64,000 nt of DNA. Origin: Daejeonia sp002484105. GTDB lineage: Bacteria > Bacteroidota > Bacteroidia > Flavobacteriales > Weeksellaceae. The position numbers were made by a program, and so were the translations under genes. Shown here piece after piece: positions 16,792 to 25,736 of the stretch. The stretch spans positions 434,001-498,000 of the forward strand of contig NZ_CP195105.1 in NCBI RefSeq assembly GCF_051175565.1, given 5' to 3'. Under the pieces are notes generated by a model. The model saw nothing but the letters and a program-made list of their open reading frames with translations, did not search any database and was not told the origin of the DNA. Numbering within the stretch: the stretch's first letter is position 1; each line of letters starts with the position of its first letter.

Positions 16792-18906
16792 TTATTTCAG
16801 CTTCCGGATTCCCATTTCATAGAGTGCAAAACTCAGGATATCGGCATTTTCTCCGATTACCTGATCGGTAGATCGTCCTGCTCCATGTCCTGCATTGGTT
16901 TCGATACGGATCAGGATGGGATTTTTGCAGCTTTGTTTTTCCTGGAGTTCTGCTCCGAACTTGAAGGAATGTGCCGGCACTACACGATCATCATGATCAC
17001 TTGTGATGACCATTGTGGCGGGATAACATACGCCTTTTTTAACATTATGAACAGGAGAGTAAGATTTCAGATAGCTGAACATTTCCCGGCTGTCTTCTGC
17101 CGTTCCGTAATCATACGCCCATCCGGCACCGGCGGTAAATTTGTTGTACCGAAGCATATCCAGAACGCCCACTCCCGGAAATGCCACTTTTGCAAGATCA
17201 GGTCGCATTGTCATCGTTGCACCCACCAGCAACCCACCGTTGGACCTTCCGGAAAGTGCCATAAAATCTTTGGAAGTATATCCCTTTTTCTGAAGAAATT
17301 CTCCGGCAGCAATAAAATCATTGAAAACGTTTTTCTTCTGCATTCTGGTACCTGCGTCGTGCCATTTTTTTCCGTACTCTCCGCCGCCCCGGATATTGGG
17401 TACTGCATAGATACCTCCATTTTCCATCCAGATGGCGTTTACAACCGAAAAAGATGGAGTGATGCTGATGTTAAAGCCTCCATATCCATAGAGAATTGTT
17501 GGGTTTTTGCCGTCCAGTTTCAGTCCTTTTCTGTAGCTGATCATCATCGGAATCTTAGTGCCGTCGGACGATGTATAAAAAACCTGTTCGGAAACATAAT
17601 CTTCCGGATTGAATTTCACTTTCGGTTTCTGGTAAATAGCAGAAATTCCGGAATCGGCATTAAAACTGTAGGTTGTGGCCGGCGTAATATAATTGGTAAA
17701 GGAATAGTAGAGTTCTTTTTCTTCCTTCTTCCCGCCAAACCCGGTGGCTGTGCCATTTCCGGGCAGGTTGATGTCACGGATATATTGCCCGTTGTAGTCG
17801 TACTGTTTTACATACGAAATGGCATCTTTCATATATTCAGCAAAAATATATCCGCCACCTGTAGATACAGATAGAACATTTTCAGTTTCCGGAATAACAT
17901 CCGTCCAGATTTCCGGCTGAGAAATGCTGAATTTCTGCAGCTTCATGTTGGGTGCATCTTTATCCGTCAGCACATAGATAAAATCGTCCTGAGTATCCAC
18001 AACGTCTGTATTGTAATCATAACCCGTCTGTACAGGCACAAAATCTGCATCTTTCCTGCTGAGATCCTTTATATAAAGTTCGTTTCCGCTGGTAGCATTG
18101 GCAGCACTGAGGACGAGAAAACGCTGGTCTTCGGAAACCCACGCACCGAGGTATCTACGTCTGAAATTTTCTCCACCGACAATCAGCTGGTCTTCCGCCT
18201 GTCTGGTACCGAGTTTATGAAAATATACTTTGTGCATATCCGTTTTTGCAGAAAGTATGCTGCCGTCCGGTTTGTCGTAGCTCGAGTAGAAAAAGCCTTC
18301 GTCTCCAAGCCATGAAATGCCGGAAAATTTAACATCTGTCAGGGTATCATCAATCTGTTTTCCGCTAATGGCATCCAGGATAATAATCTTGTTCCAGTCG
18401 CTGCCACCTTCAGAGATCTTGTAGGCAACAAGATTTCCGTTTTTATTGAACGACACGCCTGCAAGAGACGTCGTCCCGTCTTTGGAAAAACTGTTGGGAT
18501 CGAGAAAGACTTCCGTTCTGCCGGATTTGTCTCTTCTGTAAAGCACCGACTGTGCCTGCAAACCGTCATTTTTATAGAAATATACATAACCACCTTCTTT
18601 GAAGGGTGCACCGATTTTTTCATAATTCCAGATATCCTTCAGTTCCTGGCGGATTTTTTCCCGGAAAGGAATTTCGGAAAGATACTGGTTAGTAAAAGCC
18701 ACTTCGCGCTGTACCCAGTCTTTTGTGTCAGCAGCACGGTCGTCTTCCAGCCAGCGGTAAGGATCGCTGACCTTTGTACCAAAATATTCGTCTGAATGAC
18801 GGATTTTTTTTGTTTGGGGATATGTCAGCTGTGCGTGGGTTGTCATCATATTTATCATCATAAAAACTGCGGAAACGGGTAGCGTAAGATTTTTCTTTAA
18901 TATCAT
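16792..18906 (-). CDS. Prolyl oligopeptidase, S9A family
   Basis: 704 residues, full length for the family. An N-terminal signal-like segment (to about residue 25, ending THAQ) suggests a periplasmic form. A beta-propeller domain (about 70-420) begins KVSDPYRWLEDD; the alpha/beta-hydrolase domain follows, with the nucleophile in SGRSNGGLL, Asp in TSDHDDRVVP and His in NAGHGAG. Cuts short peptides after proline. Monocistronic; promoter box at 18923-18930. Confidence 0.96.
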   Translation of the reverse strand: MILKKNLTLPVSAVFMMINMMTTHAQLTYPQTKKIRHSDEYFGTKVSDPYRWLEDDRAADTKDWVQREVAFTNQYLSEIPFREKIRQELKDIWNYEKIGAPFKEGGYVYFYKNDGLQAQSVLYRRDKSGRTEVFLDPNSFSKDGTTSLAGVSFNKNGNLVAYKISEGGSDWNKIIILDAISGKQIDDTLTDVKFSGISWLGDEGFFYSSYDKPDGSILSAKTDMHKVYFHKLGTRQAEDQLIVGGENFRRRYLGAWVSEDQRFLVLSAANATSGNELYIKDLSRKDADFVPVQTGYDYNTDVVDTQDDFIYVLTDKDAPNMKLQKFSISQPEIWTDVIPETENVLSVSTGGGYIFAEYMKDAISYVKQYDYNGQYIRDINLPGNGTATGFGGKKEEKELYYSFTNYITPATTYSFNADSGISAIYQKPKVKFNPEDYVSEQVFYTSSDGTKIPMMISYRKGLKLDGKNPTILYGYGGFNISITPSFSVVNAIWMENGGIYAVPNIRGGGEYGKKWHDAGTRMQKKNVFNDFIAAGEFLQKKGYTSKDFMALSGRSNGGLLVGATMTMRPDLAKVAFPGVGVLDMLRYNKFTAGAGWAYDYGTAEDSREMFSYLKSYSPVHNVKKGVCYPATMVITSDHDDRVVPAHSFKFGAELQEKQSCKNPILIRIETNAGHGAGRSTDQVIGENADILSFALYEMGIRKLK

Positions 18907-18922
18907 ATTCTGTAGATTTCAC

Positions 18923-18930
18923 CAAAAATA
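18923..18930 (-). promoter_or_regulatory. Promoter -7 box for prolyl oligopeptidase
   Basis: TATTTTTG on the minus strand matches TAnnTTTG, 16 bases before the start codon. Confidence 0.5.
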
Positions 18931-19035
18931 GGATTTAAAGCGTAAACCGCCAACAACAAATATTAACAAACTTTAATAAATAGCTTATGGATAAAGGAAT
19001 ATTATTTGTATTTTAGAACTTCAAATTACAATTAT

Positions 19036-19227
19036 ATGAAAAGAAGAGAAAAAAATGTCCTTATTGCAGGCAGTGTGGGCATCGCTGCTGCGCTGGGGTT
19101 TCTTGTGCTGAGGAAATTTTTGAGGAAAAATCTGTGCGATCCTTATTATAACGATTTCCAGATGCTTTTCTCCAAGGGAAGACAGCCGGAAGATCAGCAT
19201 GGGATTGAATATTTTTCAGTATTATAG
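19036..19227 (+). CDS. Small single-pass membrane protein
   Basis: 63 residues from ATG 19036 (MKRREKNVLIAGSVG); an upstream alternative start at 19006 adds an unlikely leader. One membrane helix (about 8-26) with a strongly positive start, then a short soluble tail. No family recognised. Supported by its good start context and the strong terminator right behind it. Confidence 0.6.
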   Translation: MKRREKNVLIAGSVGIAAALGFLVLRKFLRKNLCDPYYNDFQMLFSKGRQPEDQHGIEYFSVL

Positions 19228-19248
19228 AACGATCATACCTCAAAATAG

Positions 19249-19270
19249 AAAACCGGCAGCTACCGGTTTT
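19249..19270. terminator. Bidirectional terminator
   Basis: Perfect stem AAAACCGG / CCGGTTTT, loop CAGCTA, followed by a long T-run on the plus strand. It serves the small membrane protein gene and the convergent outer-membrane protein gene, whose stop is only a few bases away. Confidence 0.9.
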
Positions 19271-19274
19271 TTTT

Positions 19275-19820
19275 TTACAATCCGTAGACAATTCCGATAT
19301 TGGGAATCAGGCCACCACTGAAAACGGACTTATCTTCTTTGTAAAGCACATTGTACATGGCGCCCACCTGCATATAAACACGGTCGCTGATGCGCTGCAT
19401 ATATCCACCACCAAGATAAAGCACAGCTTCGTCAGTATTGTATTTTTCGTTATAATATTTGTCTTTCTGGTTGATGAAATACTCCTGAAACATTCCTGTC
19501 AGATAAAAACTTCGTCCAAAATAAACATTGGCAAACGGACCGACACCCACCATTGTAGAAGATATATATTTGCTGTTGCTCCATGTAAAATTTCCCGAAA
19601 CTCCCATCTCAAAATTATCTGTGATTTTATAGCCGATTCGCGGTGTGATGTAAATCGATGTACCACCACCGCTTCCTGAGGCTAAACCCAAACCAGCATA
19701 ACCCCCGAACGTCCAGTTGGATTCTTCTCCGCCGATTTTTGCAGAAGGAATACGTGTCCCGATCTGTGCATGCACCAATAAAACTGAAAAAAAGAGGGAT
19801 GTTGCTATTATTTTTTTCAT
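19275..19820 (-). CDS. Outer-membrane beta-barrel protein
   Basis: 181 residues from ATG at 19818-19820 (MKKIIATSLFFSVLLVHAQ); the further upstream start would overlap the promoter box and is rejected. A signal peptide ends at HAQ. The rest alternates hydrophobic and polar residues with many Gly and Tyr (GGYAGLGLASGSGGG, RIGYKITDNFEMGVSGNF) and ends in aromatic/hydrophobic residues, typical of an eight-stranded OmpX/OmpW-like barrel. Specific role unknown. Confidence 0.8.
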   Translation of the reverse strand: MKKIIATSLFFSVLLVHAQIGTRIPSAKIGGEESNWTFGGYAGLGLASGSGGGTSIYITPRIGYKITDNFEMGVSGNFTWSNSKYISSTMVGVGPFANVYFGRSFYLTGMFQEYFINQKDKYYNEKYNTDEAVLYLGGGYMQRISDRVYMQVGAMYNVLYKEDKSVFSGGLIPNIGIVYGL

Positions 19821-19841
19821 TGCTAAAGTGTTTTTACCGGA

Positions 19842-19849
19842 CAAATTTA
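19842..19849 (-). promoter_or_regulatory. Promoter -7 box
   Basis: TAAATTTG on the minus strand, 21 bases before the MKK start of the beta-barrel gene. Its position decides the choice of the shorter start. Confidence 0.65.
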
Positions 19850-19990
19850 TGGCTTTTATCTGAATTGAACTTATTCTTCATTCTGATGAGGATTGCAGAT
19901 TCCTACTTTATTACGAGTGGAACGCATTGCAGCGAAGCCATCCTTATCAACAGATTGCCTGTTCCTCACAAACACCACAAATTAAAATCG

Positions 19991-19998
19991 TAAATTTG
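19991..19998 (+). promoter_or_regulatory. Promoter -7 box for mnmA
   Basis: TAAATTTG, full match to TAnnTTTG, 39 bases before the mnmA start. Confidence 0.65.
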
Positions 19999-20037
19999 CC
20001 CCGTAAAACTTTCCCTTAACGAAAGCGTAACCTTTTT

Positions 20038-21225
20038 ATGAAAATAGTAGTAGGACTTTCCGGCGGTGTGGATTCCAGTGTGGCCGCCTATCTTTTACAG
20101 CAACAAGGCCACGAAGTCATCGGCCTTTTCATGCGAAACTGGAATGATGCATCCGTCACTTTGGAAGACGAATGCCCCTGGATTGAAGACAGCAACGATG
20201 CTTTAATGGTGGCTCAGAAATTAGGAATCCCTTTTCAGGTAATCGACATGAGCGACCTGTACAAAGAGCGGATTGTGGATTATATGTTCGCCGAGTACGA
20301 AAAAGGCAGAACCCCGAATCCTGATGTTTTGTGTAACCGAGAAGTAAAATTTGATGTTTTTCTGGAAACCGCACTTTCCCTTGGAGCGGAAAAAGTTGCC
20401 ACGGGACATTACGCCAGAATCGATTCCACCATTGATGAAAACGGAAACGAAATTTTCCATCTTCTTGCCGGGAAAGACCATAACAAAGACCAATCGTATT
20501 TCCTTTGTCAATTGAGCCAGAAACAACTTTCAAAAGCGCTTTTCCCGATTGGTGAACTCACCAAACCTGAAGTTCGGGAAATTGCAAAACAACAAGGTTT
20601 GGTTACTGCAGATAAAAAAGATTCGCAAGGTTTATGCTTTATCGGGAAAGTAAGTTTACCCGAATTTCTGAAACAGCAACTTGAACCAAAAGAAGGCGAA
20701 ATTGTAGAAATTTTTCAGGATTTTGCTCCATTTCATCAGGAAAAACCACATTTTGAATCTAAATCAGAAGAGCTGGAATTCCTTTCCTCGAAAATTCAAT
20801 ATCAAAAATCCGATGGAAAAGTAATCGGTAAACATCAGGGTGCACAATATTACACCATTGGTCAAAGTAAAGGTTTGGGAATTGGCGGACACAAAGAATC
20901 GTGCTTCATCATTCAGCGCGATATGGAAAACAATATTCTGTTTGTGGGAGAAAGCCATTCATTTCCCGGATTGTACAGAAAAGCTCTGAAAATCGACAAT
21001 TCCGAAGTTCACTGGGTACGCGAAGATTTGCGCCTGAAAAACGGAGAATCAATGGATATTCTGGCGAGAATCCGTTACCGGCAACCCCTGCAGAAAGCCA
21101 TCCTTTATCAGTTTGAAGAAACCCTTTTCATCGAGTTTGAAGAACCGCAATCTGCCATTGCTGAAGGTCAGTTCGCTGCCTGGTATGATGGTGAAGAGCT
21201 TTTGGGAAGCGGGGTGATTTCATAG
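20038..21225 (+). CDS. mnmA: tRNA-specific 2-thiouridylase MnmA
   Basis: 395 residues. Adds sulfur to the wobble uridine (s2U34) of Glu, Gln and Lys tRNAs. PP-loop GLSGGVDSSVAAYLL at residues 5-19; catalytic cysteines in DVLCNREVKF and SQGLCFIGKV; substrate loop GHYARID; C-terminal beta domain with ARIRYRQ. Partner mnmG, which modifies the same base, is at 41051-42913. An insert around residues 215-260 lengthens the protein relative to E. coli (368). Codon use is slightly richer in A/T than secA. Confidence 0.97.
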   Translation: MKIVVGLSGGVDSSVAAYLLQQQGHEVIGLFMRNWNDASVTLEDECPWIEDSNDALMVAQKLGIPFQVIDMSDLYKERIVDYMFAEYEKGRTPNPDVLCNREVKFDVFLETALSLGAEKVATGHYARIDSTIDENGNEIFHLLAGKDHNKDQSYFLCQLSQKQLSKALFPIGELTKPEVREIAKQQGLVTADKKDSQGLCFIGKVSLPEFLKQQLEPKEGEIVEIFQDFAPFHQEKPHFESKSEELEFLSSKIQYQKSDGKVIGKHQGAQYYTIGQSKGLGIGGHKESCFIIQRDMENNILFVGESHSFPGLYRKALKIDNSEVHWVREDLRLKNGESMDILARIRYRQPLQKAILYQFEETLFIEFEEPQSAIAEGQFAAWYDGEELLGSGVIS

Positions 21226-21244
21226 ACTTCACCTTCATTTTTCT

Positions 21245-21252
21245 TATATTTG
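21245..21252 (+). promoter_or_regulatory. Promoter -7 box for the J-domain gene
   Basis: TATATTTG, full match to TAnnTTTG. It overlaps the longer possible start (TTG 21250), so ATG 21271 is preferred. Confidence 0.65.
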
Positions 21253-21270
21253 TTTATTATCAAAATTGAC

Positions 21271-22059
21271 ATGAACAGAGAAGAACTTATCGCTTCACTC
21301 CAAAAACTCAAGGCCGGATATATCGCCTCCCTTAACTCGCTGGAAGTGATGAAAAACTGGGGAAAAGTTCAGCTTGAAGCGCTCTATGCCACCAGAATCG
21401 GAAAATACAAAATTGAACTTCTCGAACTTCAGATTGAACTGAAATCTCTGAAAAAGAAAATTCAGCTTTGCCATCAGTACATCAACCGTGGCGAAACTCC
21501 GGATTTTCAGGCTGTTGAAAAAAGCGTTTCCGAAATGGTTCATAATGCCTATCAGGAAATACATTCCGAAAAGCAAAAAGTGGCGTGGGGAAAGGCAGTC
21601 CTCTCCAATCTGAAATCGCCCGAAGACAGCATGGAACTCCGGAAAATTTTCCGGAATGTCGCCAAGAAACTTCATCCCGACATCAACCCAAATCTTTCCG
21701 ACGAGCAAAAAGACATCTGGCATCTCTTCCATACCGCCTACAAAACCGGAGATCTTGACAAACTGAAGGCGCTGGAAATCGTATATGCCACAGAACTTGC
21801 ACAATCCGAAAATCTTGATACTCTTTCGGAAGAAGATATTCTGCTGCAAACTGCCACAATCAAACAGGGAATCCGGGAAATTGAAGAACAAATTCAGGAA
21901 ATGGAAAGGGATTTCCCCTTCAATATTGCCGATCAGATCCGTGATGATGAATGGGTAGAAGAACAGCAAAACCTCATCCGAAAAGAAAAAGAAGAACTGG
22001 AAATCCTACTGAAAGAAAAACGTGAAATTTACCAATTAATCCGCGAATCTTATGAGTAA
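21271..22059 (+). CDS. J-domain protein with flanking coiled coils
   Basis: 262 residues from ATG 21271. Long charged helices at both ends (about 35-70 and 195-262) look like coiled coils. Between them, residues 118-165 form a J-domain-like hairpin with the HPD motif (KKLHPDINP, 135-137), the part that stimulates DnaK/Hsp70. Not a standard DnaJ: no Gly/Phe or zinc domain. It overlaps the next gene (HIRAN) by eight bases, so the two are probably translated together. Function unknown; likely a dedicated Hsp70 co-chaperone. Confidence 0.75.
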   Translation: MNREELIASLQKLKAGYIASLNSLEVMKNWGKVQLEALYATRIGKYKIELLELQIELKSLKKKIQLCHQYINRGETPDFQAVEKSVSEMVHNAYQEIHSEKQKVAWGKAVLSNLKSPEDSMELRKIFRNVAKKLHPDINPNLSDEQKDIWHLFHTAYKTGDLDKLKALEIVYATELAQSENLDTLSEEDILLQTATIKQGIREIEEQIQEMERDFPFNIADQIRDDEWVEEQQNLIRKEKEELEILLKEKREIYQLIRESYE

Positions 22060-22450
22060 CGAAAACCACAATGCACTGAGCAAAAACGATCCCCAACTGC
22101 TGAAACTCGTCAGCGGCGGAACGTTCGCATTCAAAGCATTTGAGGAAGACATACTGGCTCTTTCCTCCATCGTTGCGGGAACTTCCTATCAGAATCTTAC
22201 GGATATTGAAGAGAAAATCATCCTCAACGAATCCAAACTCGAACTGAAACGCGAGCCCAAAAACGAGTACGACGAATTTGCTGTTGCGGTATTCTTTGAA
22301 GGTCATAAACTCGGCTACATTCCACGGTCGAAAAATCAAACAATTGCGCGACTTATGGATGCCGGAAAACAATTCTACGCCAAAGTAAAAGCAAAAGAAT
22401 GGGAAGGAAAATGGCTTCGGCTGGACATGGAAGTTTTCCTGAAAGACTGA
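22052..22450 (+). CDS. Stand-alone HIRAN-domain protein
   Basis: 132 residues. After about 35 residues the HIRAN signature appears: VAGTSYQN, LKREPKNEYDEFAVAVFFEGHKLGYIPRSKN. HIRAN domains bind DNA ends or stalled forks, and are usually fused to helicases or nucleases; here the domain stands alone and shares an eight-base overlap with the J-domain gene. Convergent with the LytTR gene, whose stop is adjacent at 22451. Confidence 0.85.
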   Translation: MSNENHNALSKNDPQLLKLVSGGTFAFKAFEEDILALSSIVAGTSYQNLTDIEEKIILNESKLELKREPKNEYDEFAVAVFFEGHKLGYIPRSKNQTIARLMDAGKQFYAKVKAKEWEGKWLRLDMEVFLKD

Positions 22451-23191
22451 TTACGAAATCCATTCTTTAAAATCCTTTACCCTTTCGCGGCTCACGGTGA
22501 TTTCTTCATTGGGTTGATGATGAAGTTCCACTTTGAAATACGGTGAAGTATGAATATTCTTAATGGAATTTAAGTGAATGATAAACTGCCGATTGACCCG
22601 GAAAAATTGCTCACTTTCGAGAACTTCCTGCAATTCATCCAACGTAAAATCGGTTGGGAAAGCACGCTCAGAAGTTTGTGCATACACAATTTTATTCTCG
22701 CTGTAGAAACAATTCACTTCATCCATTTGAATGATTTTTAAATTGTAACCAATTTTCACCACAATACGATTGAGTTTTGGTTTTTCTTTCTGAATTAATT
22801 CTTTGAAATCCAATTGATTATACGACTGTTCACGTGGCACAAAACTTTTGTACTTGTCCACAGCTTTTCGTAAATCATCTTCCGTAATTGGTTTTAAAAG
22901 ATAATCGATAGAATTGAGTTTAAAGGCCTTCAACGTATAATTATCGAAAGCGGTCGTGTAAATGATAAAACTCTTTGTCGGCACTTTCTCGAAAATATCA
23001 AAAGACAATCCATCGCCCAAAACAATATCAGAAAAGATTAAATCCGGATGCTCATTTTCAGTAAAATAAGCGACCCCTTCTTCCACAGAATTTACTACTG
23101 CAACCAATTCTAAATCAGTAAATAAACTCAAAAGTCGTTCTAATTTTCTCGCAGCAGGTTTTTCGTCTTCAATGATAATGGTTCGAATCAT
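22451..23191 (-). CDS. LytTR-family response regulator
   Basis: 246 residues from ATG at 23189-23191 (MIRTIIIEDEKPAARKL); a longer frame to 23260 overlaps the upstream 2TM gene. Receiver domain residues 1-120 with acidic pocket IIEDE, phospho-acceptor D55 in LIFSDIVLGD, and the Lys of DYLLKP. C-terminal LytTR DNA-binding domain (about 140-246: FYSENKIVYAQTSERAFPTDFTLDELQ, FRVNRQFIIHLNSI). Partner of the LytS-type kinase two genes upstream. Confidence 0.93.
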   Translation of the reverse strand: MIRTIIIEDEKPAARKLERLLSLFTDLELVAVVNSVEEGVAYFTENEHPDLIFSDIVLGDGLSFDIFEKVPTKSFIIYTTAFDNYTLKAFKLNSIDYLLKPITEDDLRKAVDKYKSFVPREQSYNQLDFKELIQKEKPKLNRIVVKIGYNLKIIQMDEVNCFYSENKIVYAQTSERAFPTDFTLDELQEVLESEQFFRVNRQFIIHLNSIKNIHTSPYFKVELHHQPNEEITVSRERVKDFKEWIS

Positions 23192-23237
23192 ATTGGGAAT
23201 GTTTTTCTGTTTTAAATTGTAATTGGATGTGGTGTTC

Positions 23238-23564
23238 TTATTGATTGTCTTTGTACTCATTCATCAATTTACGGATTTTCTCTTCTTCCCAATTTTTTCC
23301 TAACAAAAATCCCGGTAAGAAAACCGTTCCGGCATGAATGAGAATCGCGATTCCCCAAAGAACGGGCAGACTTCCCAAATGAAAATCCTGACTTTCGTGT
23401 TTTAAATACCGGGCTACAATAATGACTAAATTCACCAGAACATAGACCAGCAAATGGATATAAAATCCTTTAATTTCCTTCATCCGATGTACCGCACGTA
23501 AATATTTCTGACGTTCTTCAGCAGTTTTCAGATGCTCCGGGATGATGATATTTTTGTCTTTCAT
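23238..23564 (-). CDS. 2TM-domain membrane protein
   Basis: 108 residues. The family pattern is visible: RAVHRMKEIKGFYIHLLVYVLVN, two membrane helices (about 33-52 and 70-92), and the end FLLGKNWEEEKIRKLMNEY. Function unknown; 2TM proteins are regularly encoded with LytTR regulators in Bacteroidota. It lies between the kinase (35 bases upstream) and regulator genes, so very likely in one operon. Confidence 0.9.
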   Translation of the reverse strand: MKDKNIIIPEHLKTAEERQKYLRAVHRMKEIKGFYIHLLVYVLVNLVIIVARYLKHESQDFHLGSLPVLWGIAILIHAGTVFLPGFLLGKNWEEEKIRKLMNEYKDNQ

Positions 23565-23598
23565 CGCTTTTCTTTTAATACTGGTTGCAAACTGATTT

Positions 23599-24915
23599 TT
23601 AGAATTGATCTTTCTCCATCAGTTCCTTAATTTTCTTCTCTTCCCAGTTTTTCCCGATGCCGAACACCTGCAATCCATGCGAGATCACTCCAATTCCCCA
23701 ACCGAGCATCGGCCACCAAAACCAATGGTATTCGGGTGCGGTTTTCAGGTTGATGAAGATTAAAAAAGGCATCACAAGACAATACGAAATCAGATTTCCG
23801 TAAAAACCTTTTATTTCTTTTACTCTTTTGTAGGCCCTTTCGTAGGCGAGATTTTCATTATTGGTTTTGTACGTTTCCATGTGTGTAATTTTTTGGGTTA
23901 GAATTGGGATTTTTACTTTAAAATAATCGTCGGATTTCTCAATAAATACATTTTCTTTGGTGATGATGGAATAGCGCTGAACAATATTGGAAAGTCCGAT
24001 GCCTTCGCGTTCTTTCACCAAATCTCTGGCTTGTAAATTATTCTCGATGCAGAGAAAATTGTTTTCAGAAAAAATCCTGACTTTCAAAGGTTTTTTGGGC
24101 GTTGCATAATTGTGTTTAATGGCATTTTCTAATAAAAGCTGAAGCGAAAGCGGCACTACAAATTTTTCTTTTTCGGAATCCTGTACATCAAATTCAAAAT
24201 TCACACTGTCTTCGAAACGGGTTTTGAGCAATTCGCAATAGGTTTTCGCAAAATCGAGTTCTTCCTGAACTGTAACCTTTTCTTTGTCTTTCTGATCCAA
24301 AACATATCGATAAATTTTCGACATATCGTTCGTGAATTTCTGTGCTTGGTGCGGATTTTCTTCAATTAAAGCATCAAGAACATTCAGTGAATTAAACAGA
24401 AAATGCGGATCGAGCTGGTTCTTTAAACTTTCAAACTGCGCATTGGCGGATTTTGCGATAATCTTTTGTTCCACCACTTCTTTTCGGGTGCTTTTTTTCC
24501 ATTCTTCCATGAAACTTTTGGCGTGAAGCACTGCAGAAACCATCAATGCAATATTGATGAAAATCCAGATGGAAACATTCAGTTTTCCGTTCCACAAATT
24601 CTCGGTTGGCTGCCCCTGAATCAGGATAAAATTGATATAGGTGCACAAATACGTCAGCAGAACATTCACGACAAAGGTGCCAATAATTCCGGAAATCACA
24701 CGCTTTCTGGTTTCCGTATTCCAGGGAAAAATCCGGTTCAGATAATCGTTCATCAAACCGTTTCCGGCACCATAAATAAGGGTGTACATCATGGAAATGA
24801 GGATGGAGAGAAAGAAGACTTTCGCCGTATGTTCGCTGGTAAAAAACACGAAACTCAGGACTCCGATGATGATTCCGATATATAAAAAAGTGAGAAAAGA
24901 TTTTTTGGTGAACAT
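23599..24915 (-). CDS. LytS-type histidine kinase fused to a C-terminal 2TM domain
   Basis: 438 residues. Four membrane helices in the first 132 residues; coiled linker; His_kinase domain with phospho-accepting H171 in QLDPHFLFNSLN; ATPase region with LLENAIKHN and EGIGLSNIVQRY. The kinase normally ends near residue 345. Here the frame runs on through METYKTNN into a full 2TM domain (346-438: RVKEIKGFYGNLISY ... GKNWEEKKIKEL), which has an internal ATG at 23878-23880. So this is either a true fusion or two genes joined by loss of a stop or an indel. Confidence 0.9.
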   Translation of the reverse strand: MFTKKSFLTFLYIGIIIGVLSFVFFTSEHTAKVFFLSILISMMYTLIYGAGNGLMNDYLNRIFPWNTETRKRVISGIIGTFVVNVLLTYLCTYINFILIQGQPTENLWNGKLNVSIWIFINIALMVSAVLHAKSFMEEWKKSTRKEVVEQKIIAKSANAQFESLKNQLDPHFLFNSLNVLDALIEENPHQAQKFTNDMSKIYRYVLDQKDKEKVTVQEELDFAKTYCELLKTRFEDSVNFEFDVQDSEKEKFVVPLSLQLLLENAIKHNYATPKKPLKVRIFSENNFLCIENNLQARDLVKEREGIGLSNIVQRYSIITKENVFIEKSDDYFKVKIPILTQKITHMETYKTNNENLAYERAYKRVKEIKGFYGNLISYCLVMPFLIFINLKTAPEYHWFWWPMLGWGIGVISHGLQVFGIGKNWEEKKIKELMEKDQF

Positions 24916-24995
24916 GAATGGTGATGATGATTGGTGAAAGATCTTTACTTTCCGTTACACAGAAAAGTCAATAAATGTACTAAACCTTTCTGATG

Positions 24996-25640
24996 TTATG
25001 GTTTCTGGCTAACAAAATATTCTGCTTCTTCTTTTCCCCAGTTGGGATCCAGTGCAGATTTTGGCTGGTAAGTTCCGTATTGACTCAACGCTTTTTTAAA
25101 CAGTTCCAGTCCTTTTTCTTTGCTTCCGCCAAACTGTTCTGGAGTAAAGTAAGTATCTTCGGCTTGAAGTAACGTAATTCTTGGATTTTCCGGATCTGTT
25201 TTTTCGGCTTTTGCTAAAGCTTCTGCCGCCAACTGACCTTCAGAACGATAGCGTTCCATTGGATTTACCATCATTTTTAAAGAATGAATCATTTTTGAAA
25301 GAATATAATTCTCCGCATTTTCTGGATTCAACTCCACTGCTTTTTCCAAAAATTTTTGAGCTTCTTCTGCAACAGCATCTAAATCTGCCATTTTATTGTC
25401 TCGCATCAAAATTCTACCTTTCTGAATTTGTGCAAATGCCGCGTAATAATAAGGCAGCCATTGTGTTTTTTCTTTATCTGCTATTCGAGCGAAATCATTG
25501 GAAACTGCGGTAAAATCTTCCGGAGTTGTACATTCTTCAATCTTGGATATTTTATCCGTCATGGCTTTTTCATACGGAGTCTGTGCTGAGACTAAATATG
25601 AGAGAAAGGCAAGAATGATAGTAAAAAATAGTTTAAACAT
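24996..25640 (-). CDS. Periplasmic TPR-like protein
   Basis: 214 residues. Signal peptide (MFKLFFTIILAFLSYLVSAQ). The rest is helical with TPR-like pairs (AQKFLEKAVELNPENAENYI, ALAKAEKTDPENPRITLLQ, KGLELFKKALSQYG). Lies 97 bases after the receptor gene stop (25737) and 81 bases before the kinase gene start, so part of the same minus-strand cluster. Probable scaffold or partner in the outer-membrane uptake/signalling system; specific role unknown. Confidence 0.85.
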   Translation of the reverse strand: MFKLFFTIILAFLSYLVSAQTPYEKAMTDKISKIEECTTPEDFTAVSNDFARIADKEKTQWLPYYYAAFAQIQKGRILMRDNKMADLDAVAEEAQKFLEKAVELNPENAENYILSKMIHSLKMMVNPMERYRSEGQLAAEALAKAEKTDPENPRITLLQAEDTYFTPEQFGGSKEKGLELFKKALSQYGTYQPKSALDPNWGKEEAEYFVSQKP

Positions 25641-25736
25641 TGTATTTGGTTTTTTTGATAATTCGAAGATAGGATGTTTTTTATTTTCAATAAACTGAAC
25701 CTGACTGAACCGTCTTTTTTCCTTACTGAATGGATT

